Origin: Thioclava sp. SK-1
Lineage (GTDB): Bacteria; Pseudomonadota; Alphaproteobacteria; Rhodobacterales; Rhodobacteraceae
Assembly: GCF_001705665.1 (NCBI RefSeq)
Contig: NZ_MDHA01000029.1
Span: 23,181-87,180, forward strand
DNA: 64,000 bases
Reading direction: 5' to 3'
Below, one piece after another: positions 55,292-63,843 of the stretch. Each line of letters opens with the position of its first letter. The first letter of the stretch is position 1. The translations under genes were made by a program, and so were the position numbers. Below the pieces are notes generated by a model. The model saw only the letters and a program-made list of their open reading frames with translations, was not told where the DNA came from and did no database searches.

Positions 55292-56230
55292 TCAGGCGGC
55301 CTCGGCACTGCGCCCTGCCCTGCCCACCTCCGATCTGGCGATCAGATAATCACAGGCGCGCTGCGCGTCCGCTGCGTGCCGGAAGATCGCGCCCTTGTCC
55401 GACCGAAGGACCCGCAACCAGTTGTGCAGGTAGGCGGCATTCATCTCGAGCGTATGCGCCGTGAAGCCGAGCGTCTGACCCAGAAACACCGAAGCCAATT
55501 CCGCGACGATCTCCTCACGCGCATAAGACGTGTTGCCAAACTTGGAGAACCCGAAATCACGGTTCAGTCGATGGGGGGCCTTCGTGGCATGGGCCAGCTC
55601 ATGGGCCCAGACCCCGTAGAAATTGCGCGGGTCCTGGAACCGCGTGATGGATGGCATGTAGACCTTGTCCACGGGCGGCAAATAGTACGCCTCCGTGCCC
55701 GTGAAGACGGTTGTGATGTCGATGGCGTCGAAAAACGCCTGCATGTGCGGGATGGGCTCCGACGGCGGATGCTCGGGCACGGGCTCGGGGTCCGGATAGA
55801 AACTGTCGGGCAGGCCCTCGATCTGGCAGGCATTGAACACGCGGTAGGATTTCTGGAAGCGGAAGATACGGGCTTCTTCGGAGTGATTATCCCCGTCGCT
55901 GCGGTCATGCTCATCGCCTGCGTCTTTCCGGCTTTGACCGTAATAAACAACGACAGAGGACTTCTCGCCCTTGCGGACCTTTGCATCCAAAGCATTGGCC
56001 TGCGGAAGCGTCATCCAGAAGGGCGAGCTGTGGCCCGCCATCACGGTGCGCATGGTCAGCAGGAAGTTGTTCACTCCCTGGTAGGGTTCACCGCCCACGC
56101 GCAGGGGGCGAGAGCTGCCACCTGCGGTCCATGGCTTGCGCCAGGGCAGGACGCCGCGCTCGATTATACGGATGATTTCGTTTGTGATGACCTCGGAGGC
56201 ATCGAATTTGGGCGTGCGGGATCGGGCCAT
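55292..56230 (-). CDS. ArdC-like antirestriction protein
   Basis: 312 residues from the ATG at 56230 (MARSRTPKFDASEVITNEII). The N-terminal ssDNA-binding ArdC domain shows GVLPWRKPWTAGG, RPLRVGGEPYQGVNNFLL and FWMTLPQANALDAKVRKGEK. The C-terminal zincin-like domain has the metal motif VWAHELAHATKAPHRLNR followed by REEIVAELASVFLGQTLGF (downstream Glu). ArdC protects incoming single-stranded plasmid DNA from host nucleases. Its place near the end of the DUF block is typical. Confidence 0.9.
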   Translation of the reverse strand: MARSRTPKFDASEVITNEIIRIIERGVLPWRKPWTAGGSSRPLRVGGEPYQGVNNFLLTMRTVMAGHSSPFWMTLPQANALDAKVRKGEKSSVVVYYGQSRKDAGDEHDRSDGDNHSEEARIFRFQKSYRVFNACQIEGLPDSFYPDPEPVPEHPPSEPIPHMQAFFDAIDITTVFTGTEAYYLPPVDKVYMPSITRFQDPRNFYGVWAHELAHATKAPHRLNRDFGFSKFGNTSYAREEIVAELASVFLGQTLGFTAHTLEMNAAYLHNWLRVLRSDKGAIFRHAADAQRACDYLIARSEVGRAGRSAEAA

Positions 56231-56270
56231 GGCTGGCCTCCTTTCGAGTTTTGGTGAGAGGGAATGGGGA

Positions 56271-56741
56271 TCAGGTTGACTGAAAGGGTCGTGGATCGTT
56301 GGTGATCCACGCGCCGAGCTCTTCAACTATGTCGATGTAGATGGTCAGAGAAACGGACCTGCTGGCACCCGAATGGTCGGGGTCGCCCGATCCGTCCCGC
56401 GCCACCCGCGGTAGGTTCGCGAAGGCGGTGACATCGGTGACGGGTCGGATATCGATGAACGGGGTTCCTCGTGCGACCGCGAGGGCGGCCAAGGGAAAGC
56501 GCTCGATCGGCGCGAAGGTCGACACGGTGGTCCAACCGAGATGGAGGAATGTCCCACCCTCCCCGCAGATCACATGCGCGTTTGGCAATAACGCCGCCTG
56601 CTTCAGATAGCCGAGATCACGCAGGACAGCCTCGCGTTCGCGCCGTTGTGCCTGCCCCGTCTGGCCGGTTCGGCGTAGTTCCTTTTGTCGCCACCACGAG
56701 GCAGCGGTGGCGCGCAACACGCGCAAGACACCTGTTTGCAT
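56271..56741 (-). CDS. Hypothetical protein upstream of the ArdC-like gene
   Basis: 156 residues from the ATG at 56741 (AAGGG upstream); an ATG at 56756 is the alternative. The N-terminus is basic (RATAASWWRQKELRR), the rest beta/alpha with EGGTFLHLGWTTVSTFAPIE and SLTIYIDIVEELGAWIT. No family recognised. A loose leader repeat lies about 90 bases upstream. Confidence 0.55.
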   Translation of the reverse strand: MQTGVLRVLRATAASWWRQKELRRTGQTGQAQRREREAVLRDLGYLKQAALLPNAHVICGEGGTFLHLGWTTVSTFAPIERFPLAALAVARGTPFIDIRPVTDVTAFANLPRVARDGSGDPDHSGASRSVSLTIYIDIVEELGAWITNDPRPFQST

Positions 56742-57094
56742 GGGAATGCCCTTCATCAGGAAAGACAGACCGGAATCCGGCCCGGACCCATCTGAGAGAC
56801 CCCAAAGGCCCTCATCCGTCAGTCACAAAACCCGAAGGACACTTTCACTCTTTAGGGATCTGATGCCGGGGAGCGTTAAATGCAAAGCTCATGAGAACGT
56901 AGGATCCTCCACTTTCCGGCATCAGACACCAATGAGGAACAGGATCAGGCCCGGACGCCCTCTTTCGGGCATCCTCAGGCCTGACCTCCCCCCGGCCCTC
57001 CTCTTCCTCTCAAACCTCATGATTTCCGCAGGTGGCTTGATTTTGTTCTTTTTATGTTCTATTTTAAGAACCACGCTAAGAAGGGAGATCCCCG

Positions 57095-57388
57095 ATGGAA
57101 AGCACCACCTACGCCCTGCCCGCGACGCTAAAGCAGATTGCCTATGCGCGGTCGCTGGCCCTGCGCAACCAGACGCTTTTGCCGTGGGAGGTTCAGCAAG
57201 ATCGGCGCTCCTTGAGCGCCTGGATCGACGCACAAGCCAAACTGAACCCGGGCGCGCAGGACAGCCGCCCGACATCAAAGCAGGTCGCCTTCGCCGAGCG
57301 TCTCGCCCGGATCAAACGCCGCGCCGTGCCGGACGAATGCTTCCGCGACAAGGAGCTGATGTCGAAGTGGATCGATGGGAACAAGTGA
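57095..57388 (+). CDS. Small plasmid protein made of two internal repeats
   Basis: 97 residues. Residues about 10-47 (TLKQIAYARSLALRNQTLLP ... LSAWIDAQ) and 58-96 (TSKQVAFAERLARIKRRAVP ... LMSKWIDGN) are homologous repeats of about 38 residues, each with a TxKQxAxAxxLA helix and a WID end. Such helices occur in small plasmid proteins; role unknown. AAGGGAGAT precedes the ATG. It is read towards repC. Confidence 0.7.
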   Translation: MESTTYALPATLKQIAYARSLALRNQTLLPWEVQQDRRSLSAWIDAQAKLNPGAQDSRPTSKQVAFAERLARIKRRAVPDECFRDKELMSKWIDGNK

Positions 57389-57746
57389 AGCTGGGCAGAC
57401 CCTGCGGTGATCGAGATTACTTCAGCCGATCAACAATCGATGCCCCGCCCGACCTGGCAAGCGCGATGAGGCTGGACTGGATTTTGGATGTGAAGACTGA
57501 ACTGAACGTGCCGATGGTCGTGCGGTCCTCCCATACATAGGACCGCTCCAGAATATCGGTGTTGATCTCCGGGGGGCAGGTAACATCACATCCCAGACCT
57601 GCACCTGACGCGGGTGATCTGGGTTCACCTTCAAACTAACATTCTTGTTCTTGATGATCATATGGTTTGAAGTCTGCCGCCTTTGTCTCTTGATCTTCGA
57701 TGCCTATGCGGACTCATCAGCCGGTCGAGTTTATGTGGCAAGAGCA
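57389..57746. other. Interval between the repeat protein and repC
   Basis: About 360 bases without a convincing gene. A minus-strand frame (57422-57661) and a plus-strand one are Arg/Pro-rich or lack ribosome sites. It may hold the repC terminator; no clear hairpin with a T run was seen. Confidence 0.4.
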
Positions 57747-58829
57747 TCAGTTTCCTTGCCTCATCATAGCGTCGAGGTAGGCGTTGTTGTTTTTCACTTG
57801 TCCTGTGCTGGCTCTCAAAATTAATTCGTCGAGTGCAATAAGGAGCTGCCCTGGACCTCGTTCTCTAAGGTGTTTCATGATCCTGCCTTGTTCTATTCTT
57901 AGCAATTTTCCGACATCGGCCAATATTTCGAGAACTGATTGATGATCTCTTGGTTCATGCGGGAAGAAGTCCGATACGTTTTTTAGGTCCGTCCAAGCCA
58001 TAATTGTTGGATCTCGGCGTTCCTGAAAACCAGAGGTGCTGTGCGCATCCGCTTTATCCTTTTTTATATTCAATCTTGTGGGTTCTACGTGCCGGACATT
58101 TTGTCCGGCGACGACGGACATTTGGTCGGGCATTGTTTCCTGAGCATCATGGTTTCCGGCCGGAAACTCTCTGATGGTCGCTCCGACCAACTCTGCCAGC
58201 CTCTTGATAAGCTCTATGATTTCGTCGGCTTTGAGAGTTGCACGGCGTAGGATGTTCCGTACGTTCTGGAGAAATGAGACAGTCTCAACATCCTTTGCTT
58301 GGCGCAAAGCCTCGACACGAAGAGCCAGTGCCTCCGCCTTGAGTGACCGCAGCTTTTCCTGATCGCCCACAAGCTGTTCTGCGTGTTCGGTGAGCTCTCT
58401 TTCCCGATCATACATTGGCTGCAGATCGAAGCCAAAGGCATCTCTGATCAATCCACCGTAGCGAAGAGGGAACCGTTTGCGGGTTGCGCTATCCCTGCGC
58501 TGGATCAGCCCGGCATCCACGAGGTGTGCGATACACCGTCGAATCGTTCTCTCGTTCAGGCCGTTCGTTCTCTCAGACAATGATGCGTTTGAGGGAAAGA
58601 CGATAGTCATTGGAGCTGTTTGTCCGGCCTTCTTCGGCATGAAGCTGATCAAGGCCTGCAGTGTTACTAGGTCATTTGGTGACAGACCGAGTTCTTTGCG
58701 AAGCGCTCGGATCGGTTCGATGACCCTGTACGGGTTCGTACCGGGTACAGAAGATCGTTCCGCCAAGGCGGGTGTGTGAGAAAATACCTGTCTCATGATA
58801 ATGTCGGCTGAAAAAGCTTCCCCGTTCAC
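57747..58829 (-). CDS. repC: Replication initiator RepC
   Basis: 360 residues. The N-terminal winged-helix region (NPYRVIEPIRALRKELGLSP, NDLVTLQALISFMP, SERTNGLNERTIRRCIAHLV) and the C-terminal half (LADVGKLLRIEQGRIMKHLR) match RepC of repABC plasmids. RepC binds within its own coding region to start replication. It is the third gene of the repABC operon; an AT-rich stretch (58052-58078) and a parS palindrome lie inside it. Confidence 0.93.
   Translation of the reverse strand: MNGEAFSADIIMRQVFSHTPALAERSSVPGTNPYRVIEPIRALRKELGLSPNDLVTLQALISFMPKKAGQTAPMTIVFPSNASLSERTNGLNERTIRRCIAHLVDAGLIQRRDSATRKRFPLRYGGLIRDAFGFDLQPMYDRERELTEHAEQLVGDQEKLRSLKAEALALRVEALRQAKDVETVSFLQNVRNILRRATLKADEIIELIKRLAELVGATIREFPAGNHDAQETMPDQMSVVAGQNVRHVEPTRLNIKKDKADAHSTSGFQERRDPTIMAWTDLKNVSDFFPHEPRDHQSVLEILADVGKLLRIEQGRIMKHLRERGPGQLLIALDELILRASTGQVKNNNAYLDAMMRQGN
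58052..58078. other. AT-rich stretch in repC, candidate oriV
   Basis: A strikingly AT-rich run (TTTATCCTTTTTTATATTCA and flanks) inside the otherwise GC-rich repC gene. In repABC plasmids the replication origin lies in such an AT-rich part of repC, so this is the likely oriV (inference from family). Confidence 0.5.
58152..58167. other. parS palindrome in repC
   Basis: GTTTCCGGCCGGAAAC, a perfect 16-bp palindrome that fits the repABC centromere pattern GTTnnnnGCnnnnAAC. The same core occurs in repB and repA. Confidence 0.75.
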
Positions 58830-58951
58830 CGCGAACGGTGTTGAAAACGATTCGGCTTCGGGGTATCAATTAGGTGTCTAAGCTAATCGAGGCCCTTCGG
58901 AAGCACTGCTTTCGGGGGGTCTTTCCTTTTCTGGCCTGTCCTCCTTTCTGC
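58830..58951 (+). ncRNA. Probable repABC counter-transcribed RNA region
   Basis: The 122-base gap between repB and repC is where repABC operons encode a small antisense RNA that limits repC translation and sets copy number and incompatibility. On the minus strand the gap contains the hairpin CCGTTC-GCGGT-GAACGG followed by GGAAGCTTTTT just before repC, as expected of the regulated leader. Exact ends of the RNA are not determinable. Confidence 0.5.
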
Positions 58952-60022
58952 TCAGTTTTTGTTATCGTCTATGTCAGGACCATCAAGATCCTGATCCCTG
59001 CCGGAGACTGGGTTACCTATGGGTTCCATTTTCTCTGGGGTAATGATCTGCCCTGGACCAGCGGCCTTCGCGTTCGCCAACGCGAGAAGAGCGGCCTCTG
59101 GATTCTCAGAAATCCACTTATGAAGCCCGTCATCTCCGTTCTTGACGGTGATGATCACGTTTCTTTTGGTGACCTTCACCATCCCGAGTGTTGTCTTGAT
59201 TGCCGATGGGGCAGGGGGCTTGTGCTGTTTCAGGAGCCCTTCGAAGATCGCAAAGCGTTCGTCGGAGGGCTTGCCTGAACCTCTGGATTCCATGAGAGCA
59301 TCATGGAATTCGCGGTTTCCGGCCGGAAACCCTTCATCTCCAGAGAAGCCAAGGCTCTCATAAGACTTTGCGGCAGCATACCAACGATCCCGTCCAACCC
59401 CGGGTGCCGCCCCGATCTTTTGGATGAGTTCAGTCGGAATACAGGAAGTGACTTGTTTCATACGAGCAAGTCCCGTGAGCTTGTCACCGGCTTTCCTGGC
59501 TTTCTGATCGATGTTGAGAGCGTCACAGACCAGTCCCTCATCCTTGCCGGACTCTATGAGAGAACGTGCAAACAGGGCTTTCTCGATCCAGCTGAGGTCT
59601 TTTCGAAAGCTGTTCTCTTGGCCTTGTGCAAGAATCGCTTGATCCTCATCCAAGCCTCTGATGAGAGCCTTTGCGGGCTTGCCAATAAGTCGAAGGGCCG
59701 CTAATCGCCTGCGCCCATAGATGATCCTGTACCGCCCCCCTTCGGGGCTCAGAAGTATCGGGATAAGCTGTCCCTGCTTGTCAATGCTTTCAGCCAGTTC
59801 CCTGATGTCATCTTCGTCATCCAGGGCCAGACGATCCTGGAACTCGGAATCATCAATAAGGTCGGTACTGATTTCTTGAATTGAAGATTGTGCCGCATCC
59901 TGAAGAGAACGGGCCATTCCCGAAAGGGCAGGGGCTCGTGACTGGGTTCGAGTCGGAGAAATCGACGAGCTCTGCTGCTTTTCTTCATCCTCGGGAATGT
60001 CGAATGTGACTTTGCGGGCCAT
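58952..60022 (-). CDS. repB: Partition protein RepB (ParB family)
   Basis: 356 residues. The ParB domain shows IRELAESIDKQGQLIPILLS, YRIIYGRRRLAALRLIG, then AQGQENSFRKDLSWIEKALF, all family hallmarks. RepB binds parS and, with RepA, segregates the plasmid and represses the operon. Its ATG overlaps the repA stop (TAATG). A perfect parS palindrome lies inside it. Confidence 0.93.
   Translation of the reverse strand: MARKVTFDIPEDEEKQQSSSISPTRTQSRAPALSGMARSLQDAAQSSIQEISTDLIDDSEFQDRLALDDEDDIRELAESIDKQGQLIPILLSPEGGRYRIIYGRRRLAALRLIGKPAKALIRGLDEDQAILAQGQENSFRKDLSWIEKALFARSLIESGKDEGLVCDALNIDQKARKAGDKLTGLARMKQVTSCIPTELIQKIGAAPGVGRDRWYAAAKSYESLGFSGDEGFPAGNREFHDALMESRGSGKPSDERFAIFEGLLKQHKPPAPSAIKTTLGMVKVTKRNVIITVKNGDDGLHKWISENPEAALLALANAKAAGPGQIITPEKMEPIGNPVSGRDQDLDGPDIDDNKN
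59315..59330. other. parS palindrome in repB
   Basis: GTTTCCGGCCGGAAAC, identical to the site in repC and extended by one more base pair each side (59314-59331). Confidence 0.75.
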
Positions 60023-61209
60023 TACTTACGCCCCCATGCCGTTCTGATGAGCCCTTCGACCTCCGCCACAACCCCGTTGATGGACTCGATAGCCCGATCG
60101 TACGTCTGGCGATGAAAATCCGTTCTGGCGATCTCGAACAGTGTCTGTTGCGTGAGCCCAGCGTCAGAGACTGCGGAGGATTTCAGGAAAGGCTGAGTAA
60201 GAACGTCATCCGTGAACATGGTCCGCAGGAATGCCGCCATCTGGGTTTGGGGGCCGTCATTGGGCTCGAAACGAGTGATTAGAAATCTCATGAAGTCCCA
60301 GTCGGGCGATGCGCCCACATCAGCAATTGTTGCCATGAGGCTGGATGTGAGCTGCAGGAATTGGGCCATCGAGGCGACGTCAAGCATGCTTGGAATGACA
60401 GTGACGACTAGGGATGTCGACGCTACCAAAGCCGATAGTGTGGTAAACCCGAGCTGCGGTGGGCAGTCGATGACGACAATGTCGTAGTCTGTCTCGACTT
60501 CATTAATGCAAAGGGCAAGCCGCTGATAGAACGGCGGCCTGATATTGTTTCGAAGGGCGTGTGCGGTTTCGGTCTCGAACTCAGAGAGCAACAAGCCGGC
60601 CGCGGCTAGATCGAGGTTGTGGAAATACGTTTTGCGCACAACGTCTCTAAATGGGATAGGGTCCTCGTACCGAAGGGCATCGTACACCGTTCCGGCCTCA
60701 GGGAAGTCGATTTCCGGCCGGAAACCGAACATGGTGGTCATGGAGGCTTGTGGGTCGAGATCGATTGCCAGAACTCGATAACCATCAAGGGCAAGCTTTT
60801 GGGCCAGGTGGATCGCCGTTGTAGTCTTCCCAGCGCCCCCTTTGAAGTTGGCGATCGAAATGATCTGGATATGCTCCCCATCCCGACGACGAGGAACGAT
60901 ATGCTGGAACTTGGTGCTTGACCGGGCTATTTCGTGGCGCGCTATATCGATTTGCTCTGCAGTGTAGAACCTGCGGCCGCGGGCGTCTGTCTCGATTTCA
61001 CCGAGATCGAGCTTGTCCTCGAAAAACATCTTCCGCAAAAAATCTTGGCTTACCCCGAGGATCTGGGCAACTTCCGTTGATGAGAAGCGTCTGAGAGCCT
61101 TTCGTTCATCAGGTAGAAACGACTTGCGCATATTCACATCAAGCGATTTGCTTAGACGTGTCGCCATCGTTTGGATCTTTTGATCCATTCTGATCCGCTG
61201 CTCGTTCAT
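60022..61209 (-). CDS. repA: Partition ATPase RepA (ParA family)
   Basis: 395 residues. An N-terminal MerR-like/HTH part (FSSTEVAQILGVSQDFLRKM) is followed by the deviant Walker A KGGAGKTTT near residue 125, then AIDLDPQASMTTMFG and IVVIDCPPQLGFTTLSALVA. ParA-type ATPase that positions plasmid copies and autoregulates repABC. First gene of the operon; its promoter lies in 61210-61490, where a 9-bp parS half-site (GCCGGAAAC, 61262-61270) is seen. Confidence 0.93.
   Translation of the reverse strand: MNEQRIRMDQKIQTMATRLSKSLDVNMRKSFLPDERKALRRFSSTEVAQILGVSQDFLRKMFFEDKLDLGEIETDARGRRFYTAEQIDIARHEIARSSTKFQHIVPRRRDGEHIQIISIANFKGGAGKTTTAIHLAQKLALDGYRVLAIDLDPQASMTTMFGFRPEIDFPEAGTVYDALRYEDPIPFRDVVRKTYFHNLDLAAAGLLLSEFETETAHALRNNIRPPFYQRLALCINEVETDYDIVVIDCPPQLGFTTLSALVASTSLVVTVIPSMLDVASMAQFLQLTSSLMATIADVGASPDWDFMRFLITRFEPNDGPQTQMAAFLRTMFTDDVLTQPFLKSSAVSDAGLTQQTLFEIARTDFHRQTYDRAIESINGVVAEVEGLIRTAWGRK
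60710..60725. other. parS-like palindrome in repA
   Basis: ATTTCCGGCCGGAAAC, one base from the perfect parS found in repB and repC (the first G is A). Confidence 0.65.
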
Positions 61210-61491
61210 GCCCGTCCCGCCGCCCGTCTTCCGGGTCTATCTTGAGAAGGAACGCAAAACCGCCGGAAACTGATGGTTAGCGTTCTTCCGCAAAAATGTC
61301 AGGAAAGCGTTTGACAGGCAAGGATTTTTTCAAATGGTGGGCCGGTATCCGGTGAAATCATTTATTTACAGTGACTTATCTTATTTCGCGGATCCAGCGC
61401 GTCAAGTGCTTGTGTCGCTGCCATCTCTTAAACGCAAGATGTACCCGATTCACATAGGCGGTTTTGCTTCCAAAGAACGAATCTGAGTCTC

Positions 61492-62373
61492 TTAAATCAT
61501 TCCCAGTCTCTCGGCTCGCTCCAACAGCATCTTGACCGATGAGGGCTGCCATCTCGTTCGGCCACGGGGCGTGCGTTCGCGCATAGATTCCAGCCGTTCA
61601 CAGATCGCTTGAAGCGTGATGTCAGGATCTGCGCCCTTGATGCCAGCAATAATGGCGGGCAGGCGATCGTCCGTTTCGCGGCGCCCGGCGCGGGCCAGCA
61701 CCTCGGTAGGCAGGAAGCCGTCGCGGACATAGGCCTTCACGGCGCGCAAGAGACGGCTTTGGGTCCAGCGACGGGCCTCGGGCAGGGGGCCGTTGATGAT
61801 GCGCACAACGTCTTCCCAGGCCAAGTCGGGGCGCAACCGGCGCACTTGGGGCACCCAGTCCTGTGCCGTCTCGTTCAGCCGCTCCATGTAGCCGTCTTGC
61901 CGCGCGAGCCGCATCTTGCGTAGCGCCGCTGGATCGCGGGCGCGTAGCCCCGGGTTCCCGCCGACCCGGCCCTTAGTACGGGCACTCGCCAGCCCCGCCT
62001 TGGTACGTTCGCGGATCAGCGCCCGCTCAAACTCGGCCGCGGCCCCCAGCACTTGCAACGTGAACTTGCCCTGCGGGGATCCGGTGTCGATGGGGTCCTG
62101 AATGGAACGAAAGAACGCGCCCTTGGCCTCCAGCCGCTCGATCACCTCCAGCAGATGCGACAGGGATCGCGCAAGGCGGTCGATCCGCACGACCACCAGC
62201 GTGTCGCCCTTGCCGATGCGCTCCAACACCCGGGCCAGCACCGGCCGCGCACGATTGCCGCCCGAGGCCTGTTCTTCATGGATCTCGGCGCAGCCCGCAG
62301 ATTTCAGGGCCTGCGACTGGGGCAGGGGGGTCTGATCCTCGGTCGAGACCCGAGCGTAACCTATCAGGGGCAT
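61492..62373 (-). CDS. Serine recombinase (resolvase/invertase family)
   Basis: 293 residues from the ATG at 62373 (MPLIGYARVSTEDQTPLPQS). The catalytic Ser is in YARVST; further resolvase motifs are VVVRIDRLARSLSHLL and GAAAEFERALIRERTKAGL. The C-terminus is longer than in Tn3 resolvases (about 185) and carries extra helical parts in place of a simple HTH, similar to plasmid-borne serine recombinases. It may resolve plasmid multimers. It is divergent from the 62600 gene. Confidence 0.87.
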   Translation of the reverse strand: MPLIGYARVSTEDQTPLPQSQALKSAGCAEIHEEQASGGNRARPVLARVLERIGKGDTLVVVRIDRLARSLSHLLEVIERLEAKGAFFRSIQDPIDTGSPQGKFTLQVLGAAAEFERALIRERTKAGLASARTKGRVGGNPGLRARDPAALRKMRLARQDGYMERLNETAQDWVPQVRRLRPDLAWEDVVRIINGPLPEARRWTQSRLLRAVKAYVRDGFLPTEVLARAGRRETDDRLPAIIAGIKGADPDITLQAICERLESMRERTPRGRTRWQPSSVKMLLERAERLGMI

Positions 62374-62534
62374 CAAAACAGTCTTTTTGCAGTTTTATAT
62401 ATCGCTAATAAACGACCGTTTGTAAACAGAGGCAAGGGCGCTCTTTGTGGTGCTGCAAATCAAAAACCCCTTGGTTTTCATATGCTGAGCGCGATCAGAG
62501 AGATATCGCAGACCACCGCGCGCGCGTGCTATAT

Positions 62535-62596
62535 AGGGTGTGCAGGCGCACCCTAACAAAACACTTTGGTAAAATGCAAAAGCGCCATATTTTGCA
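62535..62596 (+). promoter_or_regulatory. Two dyads ahead of the frameshifted plasmid gene
   Basis: AGGGTG ... CACCCT (62535-62554) and TGCAAAA ... TTTTGCA (62575-62596, 8-base centre) lie in the divergent gap between the recombinase and the gene at 62600. The second dyad ends 3 bases before the start codon, a place for repression. Confidence 0.45.
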
Positions 62597-62599
62597 CAT

Positions 62600-62896
62600 A
62601 TGAAGCCTCAAGTACCTACGCAGTATAGTAAATTGGACGATCCTCTAGTTGATGCAGAGGGGATTGAAGAGACGTCCGAGGACGACCTGTGGTTCCTGCC
62701 CGGTCCAATAGAAGTGGAGCCGGATTATCTGCCGCCCAGACCGAGGGCAGAGCTGCCTGAAACCGCAGTCCTCGACGATTGGCGGAAGGCAGAGGCAGGT
62801 AATGCCGCCCGTCTTGCCCGTGTGGCTAGCCGGATTGGCGCGCTGGATGACCGTCTGCACCGTGGGCCGGAAGGCTGGGGCTCAGGCTCGCCCTGA
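62600..62896 (+). pseudogene. DUF1612-type plasmid protein, N-terminal fragment
   Basis: 98 codons ending EGWGSGSP. The last residues before the break (RLARVASRIGALDDRLHRGP) look like the start of a DUF1612/HTH plasmid protein, and a shift of one base in the G4 run near 62877-62880 continues as LRLALIEAADLSWFVGDRIG into the next frame. So this is the 5' part of one gene with 62923-63678. Confidence 0.65.
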
Positions 62897-62922
62897 TCGA
62901 GGCGGCAGACCTCAGCTGGTTT

Positions 62923-63678
62923 GTGGGTGACCGAATTGGCCCGGATCGGCTGGCGCTTTGGATATCCATGCGCTTGTCCGGGGTGCAGGACGACACCGCA
63001 GCGCTCGCGCGTGTCGGATGGGCGGTGCGCCGTCTGACAGGCGGTCCCGGTCCAGAGGTGGACTTATCCGCTTTCCTCGATCGCCGTGACCCTGAAAACA
63101 TGGCCAATGAAGCCGAGCCCTTTGCGGATCGCGCGGTCGGTTGGCTTGACCTGATGGCGCAAGCCGCCCACCTGCATTCGATTACACGCGCCTGCATGGG
63201 GTTTCACCTCTGGAACCTTGCGGGCCTCGGGCAACAGGACGACCGGATGGAAGCGGCGGTTACCGCCGCACGCATTGCCGCGAGCGAAGGCCCGAATTTG
63301 AATGGGGGGGCCATCTTTGCGCCTCTGGCTATGCGCGGGGCAGGGGGGCTGCGCGCCAGTGGCCCACCTGCCGAGCGCTTGCAGCGTTGGCTCGAGGGAA
63401 TGGAAACAGCATGCCTGACCGCGATGCGGCACCTCGACGATATCCAGGCATGGTCAGCGCGGGCGGACAACATGATGGCACCGCTCTCTGGCAAGACACC
63501 ACCTGCATTGCGCGCGGTGCTGACCGAATGGCCCGTCGTCTCCGCTCCAATGGCCGAGACCCTGACCGGTGCCAGCCGCGCCGCCGTCCAGCGCAACCTT
63601 GCTTGGATGGAAGCGCAAGGTCTAATCCGCGAGGTGACCGAACAGGTGCGTTTCCGCATGTGGCGGGCGATGCCATGA
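62923..63678 (+). CDS. DUF1612/HTH-type plasmid protein, C-terminal part
   Basis: 251 codons in the shifted frame. Conserved blocks GDRIGPDRLALWISMRLSGV, DDTAALARVGWAVRRLTGGP and the C-terminal winged helix WPVVSAPMAETLTGASRAAV, QRNLAWMEAQGLIREVT match proteins often found beside repABC operons and on symbiotic or roseobacter plasmids, with a C-terminal DNA-binding domain. If the frameshift is real the product is truncated or silent; function unknown. Confidence 0.65.
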   Translation: MGDRIGPDRLALWISMRLSGVQDDTAALARVGWAVRRLTGGPGPEVDLSAFLDRRDPENMANEAEPFADRAVGWLDLMAQAAHLHSITRACMGFHLWNLAGLGQQDDRMEAAVTAARIAASEGPNLNGGAIFAPLAMRGAGGLRASGPPAERLQRWLEGMETACLTAMRHLDDIQAWSARADNMMAPLSGKTPPALRAVLTEWPVVSAPMAETLTGASRAAVQRNLAWMEAQGLIREVTEQVRFRMWRAMP

Positions 63679-63746
63679 AACACCTCTAAAGAAGCACTCG
63701 TTTTGGTGCGTATCATTTGTTGATAGTTCAACGGAGGACCAGAATC

Positions 63747-63833
63747 GTGACAGACCAAAAATATGAGACAGTCGATTTCGACGTGCGGATCAGAAATAGT
63801 AGTCAGATGGATTTGCGGTGTTTTCACCTATCT
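63747..63833 (+). pseudogene. 5' fragment of a gene cut by an IS element
   Basis: A GTG with GGAGG 9 bases upstream opens MTDQKYETVDFDVRIRNSSQ, a plausible small-protein start. The frame then enters the sequence typical of an IS end (TGTGGGATCC from about 63831) and ends in non-coding-like residues. Probably interrupted by insertion; the remainder is outside or lost. Confidence 0.4.
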
Positions 63834-63843
63834 GTGGGATCCT

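Noticed and set aside
55118..56257. 379-codon plus-strand frame
   Set aside because: Antisense of the ArdC-like gene, which has its metal-binding motif on the minus strand.
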